Positions 36,454-44,971 of a stretch of DNA of 50,304 nucleotides are shown here, one piece after another; within the stretch, counting starts at the first letter, position 1; each line of letters starts with the position of its first letter. Where the stretch lies: NCBI GenBank assembly GCA_020845455.1, contig JADLFO010000297.1, positions 1 to 50,304 of the forward strand, given 5' to 3'. The position numbers and the translations under genes are program-made. The notes under the pieces were generated by a model. That model was not told the DNA's origin. It worked only from the letters and a program-made list of their open reading frames with translations, and made no database searches. The stretch comes from Caldilineaceae bacterium (GTDB taxonomy: Bacteria; Chloroflexota; Anaerolineae; Caldilineales; Caldilineaceae).

Positions 36454-36526
36454 CGTGCGCGGCGCTGCACGGTCAGAGATCGTGCGCGGCGCTGCACGGT
36501 CAGAGATCGTGCGCGGCGCTGCACGG
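36454..36526. repeat. 27-bp tandem repeat, about 2.7 copies
   Basis: Units at 36454-36480 and 36481-36507 are identical, and a third, partial copy (first 19 bases) runs 36508-36526. Each copy holds an inverted repeat CCGTGC...GCACGG around GCGGCGCT, so each could form a hairpin or bind a dimeric protein. It lies in the 250-bp divergent gap between the metallopeptidase and CpXC genes, just upstream of the metallopeptidase start. Confidence 0.85.
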
Positions 36527-36596
36527 CAATAGGAGGATTATATCGGCGGCGCAAATGCAAAGTCAATTTCAGAGGGCGGATTGGCCGGGGCGTCGC

Positions 36597-36626
36597 TTGG
36601 GAACGCACTTGGATGTGCGGTACAAT
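36597..36626 (+). promoter_or_regulatory. Sigma-70 type promoter of the CpXC gene
   Basis: TTGGGA (36597-36602) and TACAAT (36621-36626) are 18 bp apart. A start near 36633 would give a leader of about 38 nt with AAAGGA before the ATG at 36671. The rest of the 250-bp gap holds the tandem repeat and AT-richer sequence, with no other gene visible. Confidence 0.5.
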
Positions 36627-36670
36627 GACCGTCTATAACGGGAAGAGATTCGTGGACCAAAGGAAATCTC

Positions 36671-38230
36671 ATGAGCGGAATTTTGCTGCCCGGCCAGGAA
36701 CGCCGGCCAGAAGGCGAGAGCAAGATCGAACTGCCCAGGGGCGTGACATCTCCCAAAAAGAGTCCGGCGCCACCAGAGGCGCAGCCGGCCGCGCCTGCGG
36801 CGGAGGCGGGTCAGCCGGCCCCGCCCAGCGCCCCGCCGCGCCCTCAGGGCCAACAGGGGATGGACCTGCTGTTCCCGCCGCGCGCGGCGCAGATCCGCTG
36901 CCCGTCGTGCGGCACACCCTATGTTGTGCCGGTCTTTACGATCATCGACCTGGGGGCGAACCCCGAACTGCGCGCACCGCTGTTGGGGGGACAGGTCAAC
37001 ATGGGCGTCTGCCCGAATTGTGGGACGGGCGGCGCGTTGGGCGCGCCGTTGATGGTGCATGACCCGGCGCACAATTTCTTGGGCGTCTATGTGCCGCTGG
37101 AGAGCGGGCGCGACGAAGTCCAACGCCAGAAGGCTATCGGCGATCTGACGCAAGCGCTGATGCGCAAGATCCCTGCCGAAGCGCGCCGCGGCTATATGCT
37201 CCAGCCTCAGCAGTTTGTGGATTGGCAGCACTTCATGGAGAAGTTGTGGGAGTTCGAAGGGGTGACGCCGGAGATGTTGCGCCGCCAACGCGAACAGACG
37301 GTGCTGCTGCAGAACTTGCTGTCGTTGGCCAACGACGAGAAAGCCCTGGAGATTGCCTTGGGCCGCAGCGCCGGTCTGGTCGACCGTGACTTTTTTGCGC
37401 TGCTGGACCAGATTGTTTTGGCGGCGCGCAGCCAGGGCCAGACGGATGAACTGCAACTGCTGATGGCGCTGCGCGACCAGCTCTTGGACAAGACCGAGGC
37501 GGGCAAGACGCTCAAACAGCAGCAGGAGAAGATCCGTGCGCTGTTGGGCAAGATCACGCCGCAGTCGTCGCGCGACGATATTCTCGACCTGGTGATCGAG
37601 GCTTGGCGCGGCGAGGACGGCCGCCAGACCGTGGGGACGCTGGCGGTGGCGGTGGCCGCCTTGGTCGACTATCAGTTCCTGATGGCGTTGAGCGAGCGCA
37701 TCGGCAGGGCGCAGACGCCGGAAGAGGCCAAGCAACTGGAAGAACTGCGCGCCTTTCTGCTGGAGATGCAGGAGCAGGTGACGGCACGCCAGCGCCAGGC
37801 GCAGCAGGCGATGGCCCAGCAGGCCCAGGCGCTGCTCCAGGAAGTTCTGCAGGCCGCCGACCCGGCTGTAGTGCTGCGTGAGCATCTGGAAGAAGTGGAC
37901 GAAACGTTTCTGTCGCTGCTGGCGGCGAACGCGCAGCAGGCCGAGCGCAGCAAAGCCGCGGCCGCGGCGCGACGGCTACGCCAGATCTATGACCTGGCGC
38001 TGGCGATCTTACAGGAACAGATGCCGCAGGATCTGCGCTTGCTCAACGATCTGTTGAACGCACCGGATGAGGCGGCTGTGCGTCAACTATTGAAGGACAA
38101 CCGCTCGCTGCTGACCAAGGAGTTTGTCGAGGCGCTGCGACCGATTGAAACGGAGATGCGCGAGGCGGGGCGCGACGAGGTGGCCGACCGCATCAAGTCG
38201 TTGCGCGCACAGGTAGCGTTGATGCTGTAG
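36671..38230 (+). CDS. CpXC domain protein with long helical region
   Basis: A 519-residue protein. After a Pro/Ala-rich leader (about 28-65) comes a CpXC domain: IRCPSCGTPYVVPVFTIID with Cys77/Cys80 and MGVCPNCGTGG with Cys114/Cys117, a probable zinc site. LMVHDPAHNFLGVYVPLE is also typical. From about 200 to the end the protein is almost entirely helical, rich in Gln, Glu, Leu and Ala, with likely coiled coils near 360-400. The family is of unknown function. ATG has AAAGGA upstream. CinA starts 18 bp after its stop. Confidence 0.8.
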   Translation: MSGILLPGQERRPEGESKIELPRGVTSPKKSPAPPEAQPAAPAAEAGQPAPPSAPPRPQGQQGMDLLFPPRAAQIRCPSCGTPYVVPVFTIIDLGANPELRAPLLGGQVNMGVCPNCGTGGALGAPLMVHDPAHNFLGVYVPLESGRDEVQRQKAIGDLTQALMRKIPAEARRGYMLQPQQFVDWQHFMEKLWEFEGVTPEMLRRQREQTVLLQNLLSLANDEKALEIALGRSAGLVDRDFFALLDQIVLAARSQGQTDELQLLMALRDQLLDKTEAGKTLKQQQEKIRALLGKITPQSSRDDILDLVIEAWRGEDGRQTVGTLAVAVAALVDYQFLMALSERIGRAQTPEEAKQLEELRAFLLEMQEQVTARQRQAQQAMAQQAQALLQEVLQAADPAVVLREHLEEVDETFLSLLAANAQQAERSKAAAAARRLRQIYDLALAILQEQMPQDLRLLNDLLNAPDEAAVRQLLKDNRSLLTKEFVEALRPIETEMREAGRDEVADRIKSLRAQVALML

Positions 38231-38248
38231 TGCCGGTGCAGGAGGGGT

Positions 38249-39514
38249 ATGGGCAACAGCGCATCAGGCTCGGTGGACGCACCGGGCCTCCGTGCCGAGA
38301 TCGTCACGACCGGCACGGAAATTCTGTTGGGCGACATCGTCGACACCAATGCTGCTTGGATGGCGCAGCAACTGCGTGAGGCGGGGATCAATCTCTATTA
38401 CAAATCCACAGTCGGCGACAACCTCGGGCGTGTGCGCGAGGTGCTTGAATTGGGGCTGCGGCGCAGCGACGTGATCCTGGTCAGCGGGGGGCTGGGGCCG
38501 ACCGCCGACGACATCACGCGCGATGCGATCGCGGCTGCCACCGGGCGTACGCTCAAGCTGCATGAGGCCGCCTTGGAGACCTTGAAGGCGCGCTTTGCCC
38601 GCTTCGGCGTGCAGATGACAGAGAACAACTTGCAGCAGGTGATGATCCCTGAAGACGCCACGCTGATCGAAAATCCGGTGGGGACCGCGCCGGGCTTCAT
38701 TGTCGAGACAGACCGGGGCACGATCATTGCGTTGCCGGGAGTGCCGCGCGAGATGAAACATCTCATGACCGAGACGGTGCTGCCCTATCTACGCCAGCGG
38801 GCGGGCCACACAGGGATTATCCGCCGCCGCATCCTGCGCACGGTGGGCATTGGCGAGAGCGCGATCGACGACCGGTTGCGCGATCTGATGGACAGCGCCA
38901 ACCCCACGGTGGGGCTGGCGGCGCACACGGCGCAGTGCGATGTGCGGATCGCGGCGCGCGGGAGCAGTGCCGCCGAGGCCGAGCGCCTGCTCGACGAGAT
39001 CGAGGCGACGATCCGGGCGCGGATCGGCGAGTTTGTCTACAGCGCCACGCCGGATGAGCCGTTTGAGGCGTTGATCGCGCGGCTGCTGGCGGAGCGCGGG
39101 GCCACGCTGGCCTTGGTGGAAACCAACACCGGCGGCAGCGTGGCGCAGCGGCTGGGTACGGCAGCGACCCATGCGCCGGTGGTGGCGGCCTGGCGCGCCG
39201 AGGATGCTGAACTGCCCGCACCCGTGCGCGCCGCCTTGCCTGCGGGCGACGAGGTGATCGACGAGGCGCACGCCGCAGCGACGGCGACCGCGCTGCGTCA
39301 AGCCGCGGGCGCCGACGTGGCGCTGGCGCTGTTGGGCAGCGGCGGGGCAGATGAGGGCGTCTATGGCAGATCCAACGGGCGCACCTGGCTGGCGTTGGCA
39401 GCCACAGACGGCGTGCAGACGGCGCTGTGTCCCTTTGGCGGGCGCGATGACTATACCGTCGTGCGCATCGGCAACCAGGCGTTGGGATTGCTGTGGGCAT
39501 GGCTGAGACGCTGA
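38249..39514 (+). CDS. cinA: CinA family protein (competence/damage-inducible)
   Basis: A 421-residue protein. The N-terminal MoCF-like domain has VTTGTEILLGDIVDTNAAWMAQQL, SGGLGPTADDITRDAIA and LPGVPREMKHLM, all characteristic of CinA (ADP-ribose pyrophosphatase/NMN deamidase family). The C-terminal domain is diverged: the usual ESCTGG of the deamidase is ETNTGG at 291-296, with Thr for Ser and Asn for Cys. The deamidase half may be inactive while the MoCF half looks intact. It overlaps the HD gene by 16 bp. Confidence 0.92.
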   Translation: MGNSASGSVDAPGLRAEIVTTGTEILLGDIVDTNAAWMAQQLREAGINLYYKSTVGDNLGRVREVLELGLRRSDVILVSGGLGPTADDITRDAIAAATGRTLKLHEAALETLKARFARFGVQMTENNLQQVMIPEDATLIENPVGTAPGFIVETDRGTIIALPGVPREMKHLMTETVLPYLRQRAGHTGIIRRRILRTVGIGESAIDDRLRDLMDSANPTVGLAAHTAQCDVRIAARGSSAAEAERLLDEIEATIRARIGEFVYSATPDEPFEALIARLLAERGATLALVETNTGGSVAQRLGTAATHAPVVAAWRAEDAELPAPVRAALPAGDEVIDEAHAAATATALRQAAGADVALALLGSGGADEGVYGRSNGRTWLALAATDGVQTALCPFGGRDDYTVVRIGNQALGLLWAWLRR

Positions 39515-40077
39515 CCCTGCGGCTGCTGGAGTCCGCCGCGGTCTTGAAGCGGCTGCCGCGCAGCGGCTGGCTGTTGGCCGGGGTGACGCAGCCCGAATCG
39601 GTGGCGGAGCACACCTGGGCTGCGGCGCTGCTGGCGTTAGCCCTGGCGCATGAGGTCAACGGCGCTGTTGCCGAACAGGGGCTGGATGGCCCGCTCGACG
39701 TGGGGCGCGTGGCGCAAATTGCATTGGTGCATGATCTGGCCGAAGCGGTCTTGACCGACCTGCCGCGCCGTGCGACGGCGCTGCTGGGCGAGGAGGCCAA
39801 ACACGCCGCGGAAGAGCGCGCGCTCGGCGACCTGTTGGGCGCAGACGCCGATGCGGAGAGTTATCTGGCGCTGTGGCGCGACTATGACCGCGGCGCATCG
39901 CCGGAGGCGCGCCTGGTGCGCGACGCCGACAAGCTGGAAATGGTCTATCAGGCCTATACCTACGAAATTGCCGGTCACCGGAAATTGGATGAGTTTTGGG
40001 AGGGGCATCGCTGGCATTATCCGGTCTCCGCCCAACTCTATGCGGCCCTGCGCCGCGCGCGTCCAGGCTGTGGCTGA
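39499..40077 (+). CDS. HD domain phosphohydrolase (YfbR/HDDC2-like)
   Basis: A 192-residue protein of the 5'-deoxynucleotidase-like HD family. Metal ligands appear in order: ESVAEHTW (His38), ALVHDLAEAV (His78, Asp79) and RDADKLEMVYQ (Asp142-Lys145 region). HDDC2/YfbR relatives dephosphorylate deoxynucleoside monophosphates. ATG 39499 is chosen over the GTG two codons upstream. The overlap with cinA suggests co-translation. The exact substrate is not determinable. Confidence 0.88.
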   Translation: MAETLTLRLLESAAVLKRLPRSGWLLAGVTQPESVAEHTWAAALLALALAHEVNGAVAEQGLDGPLDVGRVAQIALVHDLAEAVLTDLPRRATALLGEEAKHAAEERALGDLLGADADAESYLALWRDYDRGASPEARLVRDADKLEMVYQAYTYEIAGHRKLDEFWEGHRWHYPVSAQLYAALRRARPGCG

Positions 40078-40131
40078 TGTGATGCATCAGCGCGCGGTTC
40101 AGGCGCGTGCGCGCCGGTCGAGGTAGCGAGT

Positions 40132-41409
40132 ATGGAACCTAGTCACGCTGAGTTGGATTCATTGCGCGCAGTTCTACGCTGGTTTTATCTGTTGATCCTG
40201 GTGGCGAGTGCGGCGGTGTTGGGGGGATGCCGGCAGCAGGTCTTTGTCGGGCTGCCAACCCCTGAGCCGGATACGATTGTGCAGAAGCCGGATGGCCCTG
40301 TGCCGGCGCCGCCCTTTGGCCCGCATTCCTACCCGCCCATGGTGCCTGTGCCGGAAGGTCCGCCGCCGAGCGAACTGGTAGCAGCAGAACCTACCGGCCC
40401 GGCGTTTGTCTGGAGCGAGACGGAAAATTACCTGATCATGGGCACGGACCGGCGTCCGGTCGACGAGACCTGGCGTACCGATACGATCATGGTGGTGGGG
40501 CTGGACCGGCCGCGCCGGCGCGCTGCGGTGCTCAGTATCCCGCGCGATCTCTATTTAGAGATCCCCAATTATGGGTATGGGCGGATCAACCAGGTGGACT
40601 ACATCGGCGAGCGCATCACGCGCGTAGAGGGCGGCGGGCCGGGGCTGATTTCGGCAGTGATCAGCCAGACGCTGGGCATCAGCACGGCGCATTGGGTGCG
40701 TTTTGAGATGACCGGCTTTAAGGACATTGTCGACGCTGTGGGCGGCGTCACCGTGCAGCTCGATTGCCCGTTCTATGAGCCGATCCTCAATCTGGACACC
40801 AATAGCTGGGACTACTTTACACTGCCCGCCGGGCCGGTGCATCTGGATGGGGAGGCGGCCTACTGGTTTGTGCGGCTGCGGCTGCGCGAGAGCGATATTG
40901 GCCGCGCCGAACGCCAACGCCAGTTTCTTTGGGGGCTGCGCGACCAGATGCTCTCCACCAACCTGCTGCCGCAGATCCCGGCGCTGTGGGCGGCGTTTGA
41001 TTCGTCGATTAGCACGGACCTCACGCTCTTGCAGATCATGGACCTGGCGCGCTTTGGCGTGGGGCTGGACGCGGCCAATGTGCGTGCCAGCGGGATTACG
41101 CTGCGTGAGTTACAGAGCTACACGACCGAGCGCGGCGCGGCGGTGTTGGTGATCAACGACCCGCAGCGGGTGCGCGAGGTGATTGAAGGCATTTGGACTG
41201 CGCCGGCCATGGCCGATGCCTACCGCAAGGATGTCAACACGTGCGCGCCCGCGCCGGACGGCGTACCGGTGATCGCCAGCGCGGACAGCCCTGCGCCGGC
41301 CCCCACGCCGCTGCCCACAGAAGCGCCGATCCTGGTGCCGACGCCGGTGGTGGCTGAGGGTGCGGCGGTTGTCCCGGAGCCGATCCCCCCTTCGGGCGGG
41401 GGCGGTTGA
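40132..41409 (+). CDS. LCP (LytR-CpsA-Psr) family protein, possible lipoprotein
   Basis: A 425-residue envelope protein. The LCP catalytic domain runs from about 95 to 280: LIMGTDRRP, RTDTIMVVGLDRPRRRAAVLSIPRDLYLEIPNYGYGRINQV (the conserved Arg/Asp lipid-phosphate site) and FEMTGFKDIVDAVGGVTVQLD. LCP enzymes transfer undecaprenyl-linked glycopolymers to peptidoglycan or other acceptors. The N-terminal hydrophobic stretch ends in LGGC with Cys33, a possible lipobox, where most LCP proteins have a plain membrane helix. The Pro-rich tail (about 375-425) is disordered. Convergent with the next gene, 4 bp apart. Confidence 0.92.
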   Translation: MEPSHAELDSLRAVLRWFYLLILVASAAVLGGCRQQVFVGLPTPEPDTIVQKPDGPVPAPPFGPHSYPPMVPVPEGPPPSELVAAEPTGPAFVWSETENYLIMGTDRRPVDETWRTDTIMVVGLDRPRRRAAVLSIPRDLYLEIPNYGYGRINQVDYIGERITRVEGGGPGLISAVISQTLGISTAHWVRFEMTGFKDIVDAVGGVTVQLDCPFYEPILNLDTNSWDYFTLPAGPVHLDGEAAYWFVRLRLRESDIGRAERQRQFLWGLRDQMLSTNLLPQIPALWAAFDSSISTDLTLLQIMDLARFGVGLDAANVRASGITLRELQSYTTERGAAVLVINDPQRVREVIEGIWTAPAMADAYRKDVNTCAPAPDGVPVIASADSPAPAPTPLPTEAPILVPTPVVAEGAAVVPEPIPPSGGGG

Positions 41410-41413
41410 ACGA

Positions 41414-42196
41414 CTAGGCGGCGCGCGGCCAGGTTTCACGCAGCAGATCGGCGCTGGCCAGCAGCCAGCGCCGATCGCCAAATACCTCCAGTGTAATTTT
41501 CTCCTCGTAGCGGAAACTGCGCAGCCCGCGCAACTCGTGCAGCAGGTCAATGCCGCCGCGCCGCGGCGCGCCGATGGGCAGATGATCGTCGCCCTGGCCG
41601 TCGTTGTCGCTGAGGTGGACATGCGCCAGCCGGTCGGCCAAGGCAAAGAGATAGTCGCGCGTCATGCTCTTGGCCGTCTTGATATTGCCGTGGCCGATAT
41701 CAAACAGCAGCTTGAGTTGCGGCAACCGGTGGAAGATCTCGCGAAAGTGCTTGAGCTGGTGGTGGTTGTCTGAACTGTTCTCTAGGGCTATCTGCACCCC
41801 TTGCGCCTCGCCATGCCGGATCAGGATTGAAAAAAGCTGGCGGTAGTATTCGTAGCCGTCCGCCTCGCTTAGATAGGCAGGCCAGCCGCGAAAGTGGGTG
41901 GTGCAGAGGGGCGCGCCCAGCAGTTTGGCGATGTCCACACAGCGGCGCAGGTCGTCGAGCGCCGCCTGGCGCACCGCAGGCGACGGGTTCTCGATCGGCA
42001 GGTAGGGCGCGGCATGGCAGACCACCTCCAACTCGGCGTCATGTAAGGCGCGCGCGACCGCCGGCCAGTCGGCCGTTTCGGGGGCGGCGGCGGGCGCTTC
42101 CAGGGTCAGGTCGATGTAATCAAACCCATGTGCGGCGATCCAGGCGATCTCCTCGAGCAAGGGCCGCTGCGGGTTGTTCATGACGCCTATCTGCAT
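41414..42196 (-). CDS. Sugar phosphate isomerase/epimerase 4
   Basis: A 260-residue xylose-isomerase-like TIM barrel. The metal site appears complete: Glu in IALENSSDN, Asp in LLFDIGHGN, His in HVHLSDN and Glu in ITLEVFG. HLSDNDGQGDDHLPIG is typical of the family. It is adjacent to, but probably not functionally tied to, the membrane protein gene 22 bp upstream. Its specificity is unknown. It is the fourth such barrel in the window and is distant in sequence from the three near 5-8 kb. Confidence 0.84.
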   Translation of the reverse strand: MQIGVMNNPQRPLLEEIAWIAAHGFDYIDLTLEAPAAAPETADWPAVARALHDAELEVVCHAAPYLPIENPSPAVRQAALDDLRRCVDIAKLLGAPLCTTHFRGWPAYLSEADGYEYYRQLFSILIRHGEAQGVQIALENSSDNHHQLKHFREIFHRLPQLKLLFDIGHGNIKTAKSMTRDYLFALADRLAHVHLSDNDGQGDDHLPIGAPRRGGIDLLHELRGLRSFRYEEKITLEVFGDRRWLLASADLLRETWPRAA

Positions 42197-42218
42197 GATT
42201 TGCCCTCCACTGACAGTG

Positions 42219-42848
42219 TCAAATACCGGAAAATCGCGTGGCTGCCCGCCTAGGCAGCCACCAAGCGGTCAAGAGCGCCAGCAGCCCTGCCACAGTACAC
42301 CACATGCCCCAGGCGGGGGTGATCGGGCGGGCCATCAGCGCGCCGACTGCGGGCAAGATGGTGAGAAATCCTTGGATGGGAAAAACGAGCGCGGCCAGCG
42401 CCGCTAGGCTGACGGCTACCGCGGCCAGGGTGCGCGGCAGCAGCGCCAGGAATGGGCTGAGGCTCAGCGCGGCCAGCAGCAGAACCAGCGCGCCGGTCTG
42501 CCAGCGGAACTCCGCTTCGAGCAGGCGTTGCGGTGTCCAGGCGGGCGGCAGCAAGTTGAGGGCGCTGACCAACGCCAGGAGCAGGAGCGGGCCGCGCAGC
42601 CAGGGCGTATAGCCTAGGTCACGGCGGTAGGCGGCTAGGCTGCAGGCAGCGCTGACGCAGACCAGCGGAGCATAGAAGCCGGGCCGCCAAAGCCAGACTT
42701 CGCCATCCTGGACCGCGGGGAGAAACTTGACATATTCGCCCAGGTCTAACCCGGTGATGACCAGCCCGGCGACGGGATGGGCGACCCACGGCCCAAAGAC
42801 GCCTGCCAGCGTGATGAGACAGGCGGCGGGGAGCAACCAGCGCTGCAT
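42219..42848 (-). CDS. Hypothetical integral membrane protein
   Basis: A 209-residue protein with about six hydrophobic segments (near 5-30, 58-78, 86-104, 120-135, 138-162 and 180-200). WVAHPVAGLVITGLDLGEYVKFLPA near the N-terminus is the most distinctive part. I do not recognise a family. It lies 3 bp after the acyl-CoA thioesterase gene, so it is probably co-transcribed with the thioesterase and perhaps with the glycosyltransferase genes. No catalytic motif is visible. Confidence 0.7.
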   Translation of the reverse strand: MQRWLLPAACLITLAGVFGPWVAHPVAGLVITGLDLGEYVKFLPAVQDGEVWLWRPGFYAPLVCVSAACSLAAYRRDLGYTPWLRGPLLLLALVSALNLLPPAWTPQRLLEAEFRWQTGALVLLLAALSLSPFLALLPRTLAAVAVSLAALAALVFPIQGFLTILPAVGALMARPITPAWGMWCTVAGLLALLTAWWLPRRAATRFSGI

Positions 42849-42851
42849 GGT

Positions 42852-43325
42852 TCAGCCGGCGCGCGCCAGTCGCGCGGCCTGGCGGGTGCGCCCTTCTTCA
42901 AAGCGCCTGCGCTCTTCATCGGTCTGAAGGTCGAGCGGCGGCACGGGCGTGGGGCGCACCCGGTCGTCGAGGGCGACAAAGACGAAGTAGGCGCTGTTGG
43001 TGTGGGTGATGTCGCCCGTGAGCAGATTTTCAGCCTCGACGCGCAGTTCGACCTCCATACTGGTGGTGCCGACGTAGGTGAGACGCCCGTGGACAAAGAG
43101 GACTTGCCCGACATAGACGGGGTGATGAAAGGTGACGCTGTCCACCGTGACCGTAACTGCGGGGCGGCGAGCATGGCGGGCGGCGACGATGCCGGCGCAT
43201 TCGTCACACAACTTGAGGATTGCTCCACCGTGGACGGTGCCAAGGCTGTTGGAATGCTCCGGCTGCATAAATGTGGTGAGCGTGAGGGCGGTCTCGGCGA
43301 CGGTGCGTGGTTGCATGGCAATCAT
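42852..43325 (-). CDS. Acyl-CoA thioesterase, hotdog fold (YciA/BACH-like)
   Basis: A 157-residue hotdog protein. HSNSLGTVHGGAILKLCDECAGIVAARHA is the classic acyl-CoA hydrolase segment with the conserved Asn and Asp/Glu region, and VTVDSVTFHHPVYVGQVL follows as expected. It hydrolyses acyl-CoA to free fatty acid and CoA in the cytoplasm. An ATG at 43316 is an alternative start. It is downstream of the glycosyltransferase gene by 27 bp on the same strand. Confidence 0.92.
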   Translation of the reverse strand: MIAMQPRTVAETALTLTTFMQPEHSNSLGTVHGGAILKLCDECAGIVAARHARRPAVTVTVDSVTFHHPVYVGQVLFVHGRLTYVGTTSMEVELRVEAENLLTGDITHTNSAYFVFVALDDRVRPTPVPPLDLQTDEERRRFEEGRTRQAARLARAG

Positions 43326-43352
43326 GTCCTCGGGATGTGAGTCGCGCGTGTG

Positions 43353-44492
43353 TTATGCCAGCGCGGCGGCATAGGCGGTCAAGAGTTGTTCGGCGCTGCG
43401 CTGCCAGGTAAAGCGCGCAGCATGGGCCAGCCCGGCGTCGACTAGTTGTTGGCGTAGTTCGCGGTCGGTGGCCAGCCGTAGGATCCCGGCGGCGATACTT
43501 TCCACGTCTTCGGCCTGCACATAGAGCGCACCTGGCCCGCCCGCTTCGGGCAGACAGGAGTTATCGGCGGTGAGCACGGGTGTGCCGCAGGCCAATGCTT
43601 CGAGGATCGGCAGCCCGAAGCCTTCATAGAGCGACGGGTAGGCAAAGAAATCGGCTCCGCTGTAGAGCGCGGGCAGGTCGGTCTCGGCGATGAATCCTGG
43701 AAAGTGTACCACATCGGTCAGCTTTAGCTCCTGGACGCGCGCGAAAATGGCGTCATAGAGCCAGCCCTTGCCGCCGCCGATGACGAGATGGTGGGGCAGG
43801 GGGGCAGCCTGGCGTGCGTGGTGAAAGGCCTCAATCAGCCGGGTGAAGTTTTTGCGCGGCTCGAGGCGGCTGAGTCCCAGGATATAGGGTGCGTCCCTGA
43901 TCTGATATTTGGCGCGCACGGCGGCCAGGGCCGATGCGTCGGCGACGGGGCGAAAATGGCCGTGGTCGACCGCGCCCTGCACGACGGTGATCTGGTCTGG
44001 AGGGACCTGCCAGACGCCGGCTAGATCGCGCGCGGTGTGGTGGCTGTCGGCGATGAGATGATCGGCGCGGCGCACGCTGCGCGGCACCACCACGTTGAGA
44101 TAGTGGTGAAGGCTGGGCATGGCCGCTTCCGGATAGAAGAGAAAGGCGAGGTCGTGGACGGTGAGCAGCTTGCGCCGCGCTTGGCTGGGCGGCAGAACAA
44201 AATCGGTGGCGTGCAGCAGGTCGAGCGGCCCGCCCGTGAGCCAGTCGACGCGCGGCCAGGGGCAGTCGAGCCGATGCCAGAGCCGCACCATGTTGCGCTC
44301 GCTCAGCGGCGTCGTCGCCAGCGGCAGCGGAGCCGCGGCGCGCTCGGCGGGGCTAGCATGTCCGGCGACGAAAAGACGCAGGTCATAGGGATGGGGCAGG
44401 GTGAGCAGCGCCTGAATCTGGCCGCGGATGATGCGCCCAATGCCTGCTTGCTGGCGCACGGCGGGCGTATAGTCGACGGCGATGCGGGTCAC
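43353..44492 (-). CDS. Glycosyltransferase family 4
   Basis: A GT-B fold enzyme of about 379 residues. GIGRIIRGQIQALL near the N-terminus is the acceptor-side glycine loop; LGLSRLEPRKNFTRLIEAF and LYEGFGLPILEALACGTPVL (the E-x7-E donor-binding motif) are typical of GT4. It probably transfers a sugar from a nucleotide donor onto a lipid-linked or surface glycan. The GTG at 44492 (VTRIAVDYTPAV) fits family N-termini and has GAGAG upstream; a GTG at 44525 would overlap GtrA by 22 bp. It sits with GtrA and an O-antigen-ligase-like gene. Confidence 0.92.
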   Translation of the reverse strand: MTRIAVDYTPAVRQQAGIGRIIRGQIQALLTLPHPYDLRLFVAGHASPAERAAAPLPLATTPLSERNMVRLWHRLDCPWPRVDWLTGGPLDLLHATDFVLPPSQARRKLLTVHDLAFLFYPEAAMPSLHHYLNVVVPRSVRRADHLIADSHHTARDLAGVWQVPPDQITVVQGAVDHGHFRPVADASALAAVRAKYQIRDAPYILGLSRLEPRKNFTRLIEAFHHARQAAPLPHHLVIGGGKGWLYDAIFARVQELKLTDVVHFPGFIAETDLPALYSGADFFAYPSLYEGFGLPILEALACGTPVLTADNSCLPEAGGPGALYVQAEDVESIAAGILRLATDRELRQQLVDAGLAHAARFTWQRSAEQLLTAYAAALA

Positions 44493-44503
44493 GGCGCTCT
44501 CGG

Positions 44504-44971
44504 CTAGAGGCCGCGGTAGGTCCACAGCCGGTTGGCGGTGAAATTCCAGAAGAGGACGACGCCGATGGCAAAGAGTTTGGCGACGTTGTAGCTGAGGATA
44601 AAGCCGGCGTCATGGCCGTAGAGGTTCATCCAATAGGCGTCCCAGAAGTGATGGAGGGTAAGGAAGACCAGTTGGTTGAGGCCGAGGCCGACAAGGCTGA
44701 CGACGGCGAATTGCGCCAGTTGGCCGGAGGCATGGCGTTCTTGGCTTTCGGGAAAGGTCCAGCGGCGGTTGAGCGCGAAGTTTTGCATGACTGCGGCGAT
44801 AAAGCTGACCGTGTTGGCGGCGAAGAGCGGCGTACCAAAACCCTGGACCAGGACATTCAGCACGGTAAAGTCGGTGATGGAGCCTGCCGCACCGACGATG
44901 GCAAACTTGGCGAAGCGCTTGACTTCTTTGCGATTGGAACGGGCGAATTGGCGAACGGATGTGATCAACAA
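44504..44971 (-). CDS. GtrA family membrane protein
   Basis: A 155-residue protein with four hydrophobic segments, the GtrA size. FAKFAIVGAAGSITDFTVLNVLV, NTVSFIAAVMQNFALNRRWTF and FILSYNVAKLFAIGVVLFWNFTANRLWTY are the recognisable blocks. GtrA proteins are thought to flip or help transfer lipid-linked sugars in surface polysaccharide assembly. It overlaps the O-antigen-ligase-like gene by 7 bp. Confidence 0.93.
   Translation of the reverse strand: MLITSVRQFARSNRKEVKRFAKFAIVGAAGSITDFTVLNVLVQGFGTPLFAANTVSFIAAVMQNFALNRRWTFPESQERHASGQLAQFAVVSLVGLGLNQLVFLTLHHFWDAYWMNLYGHDAGFILSYNVAKLFAIGVVLFWNFTANRLWTYRGL

Noticed and set aside
36454..36526. Short CRISPR array
   Set aside because: The units are directly adjacent with no spacers, only 2.7 copies exist, and no cas gene is near.
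36569..37885. A 438-codon antisense frame over the CpXC gene
   Set aside because: It consists of Leu/Arg/Gln-rich sequence opposite a real gene and includes the promoter region.
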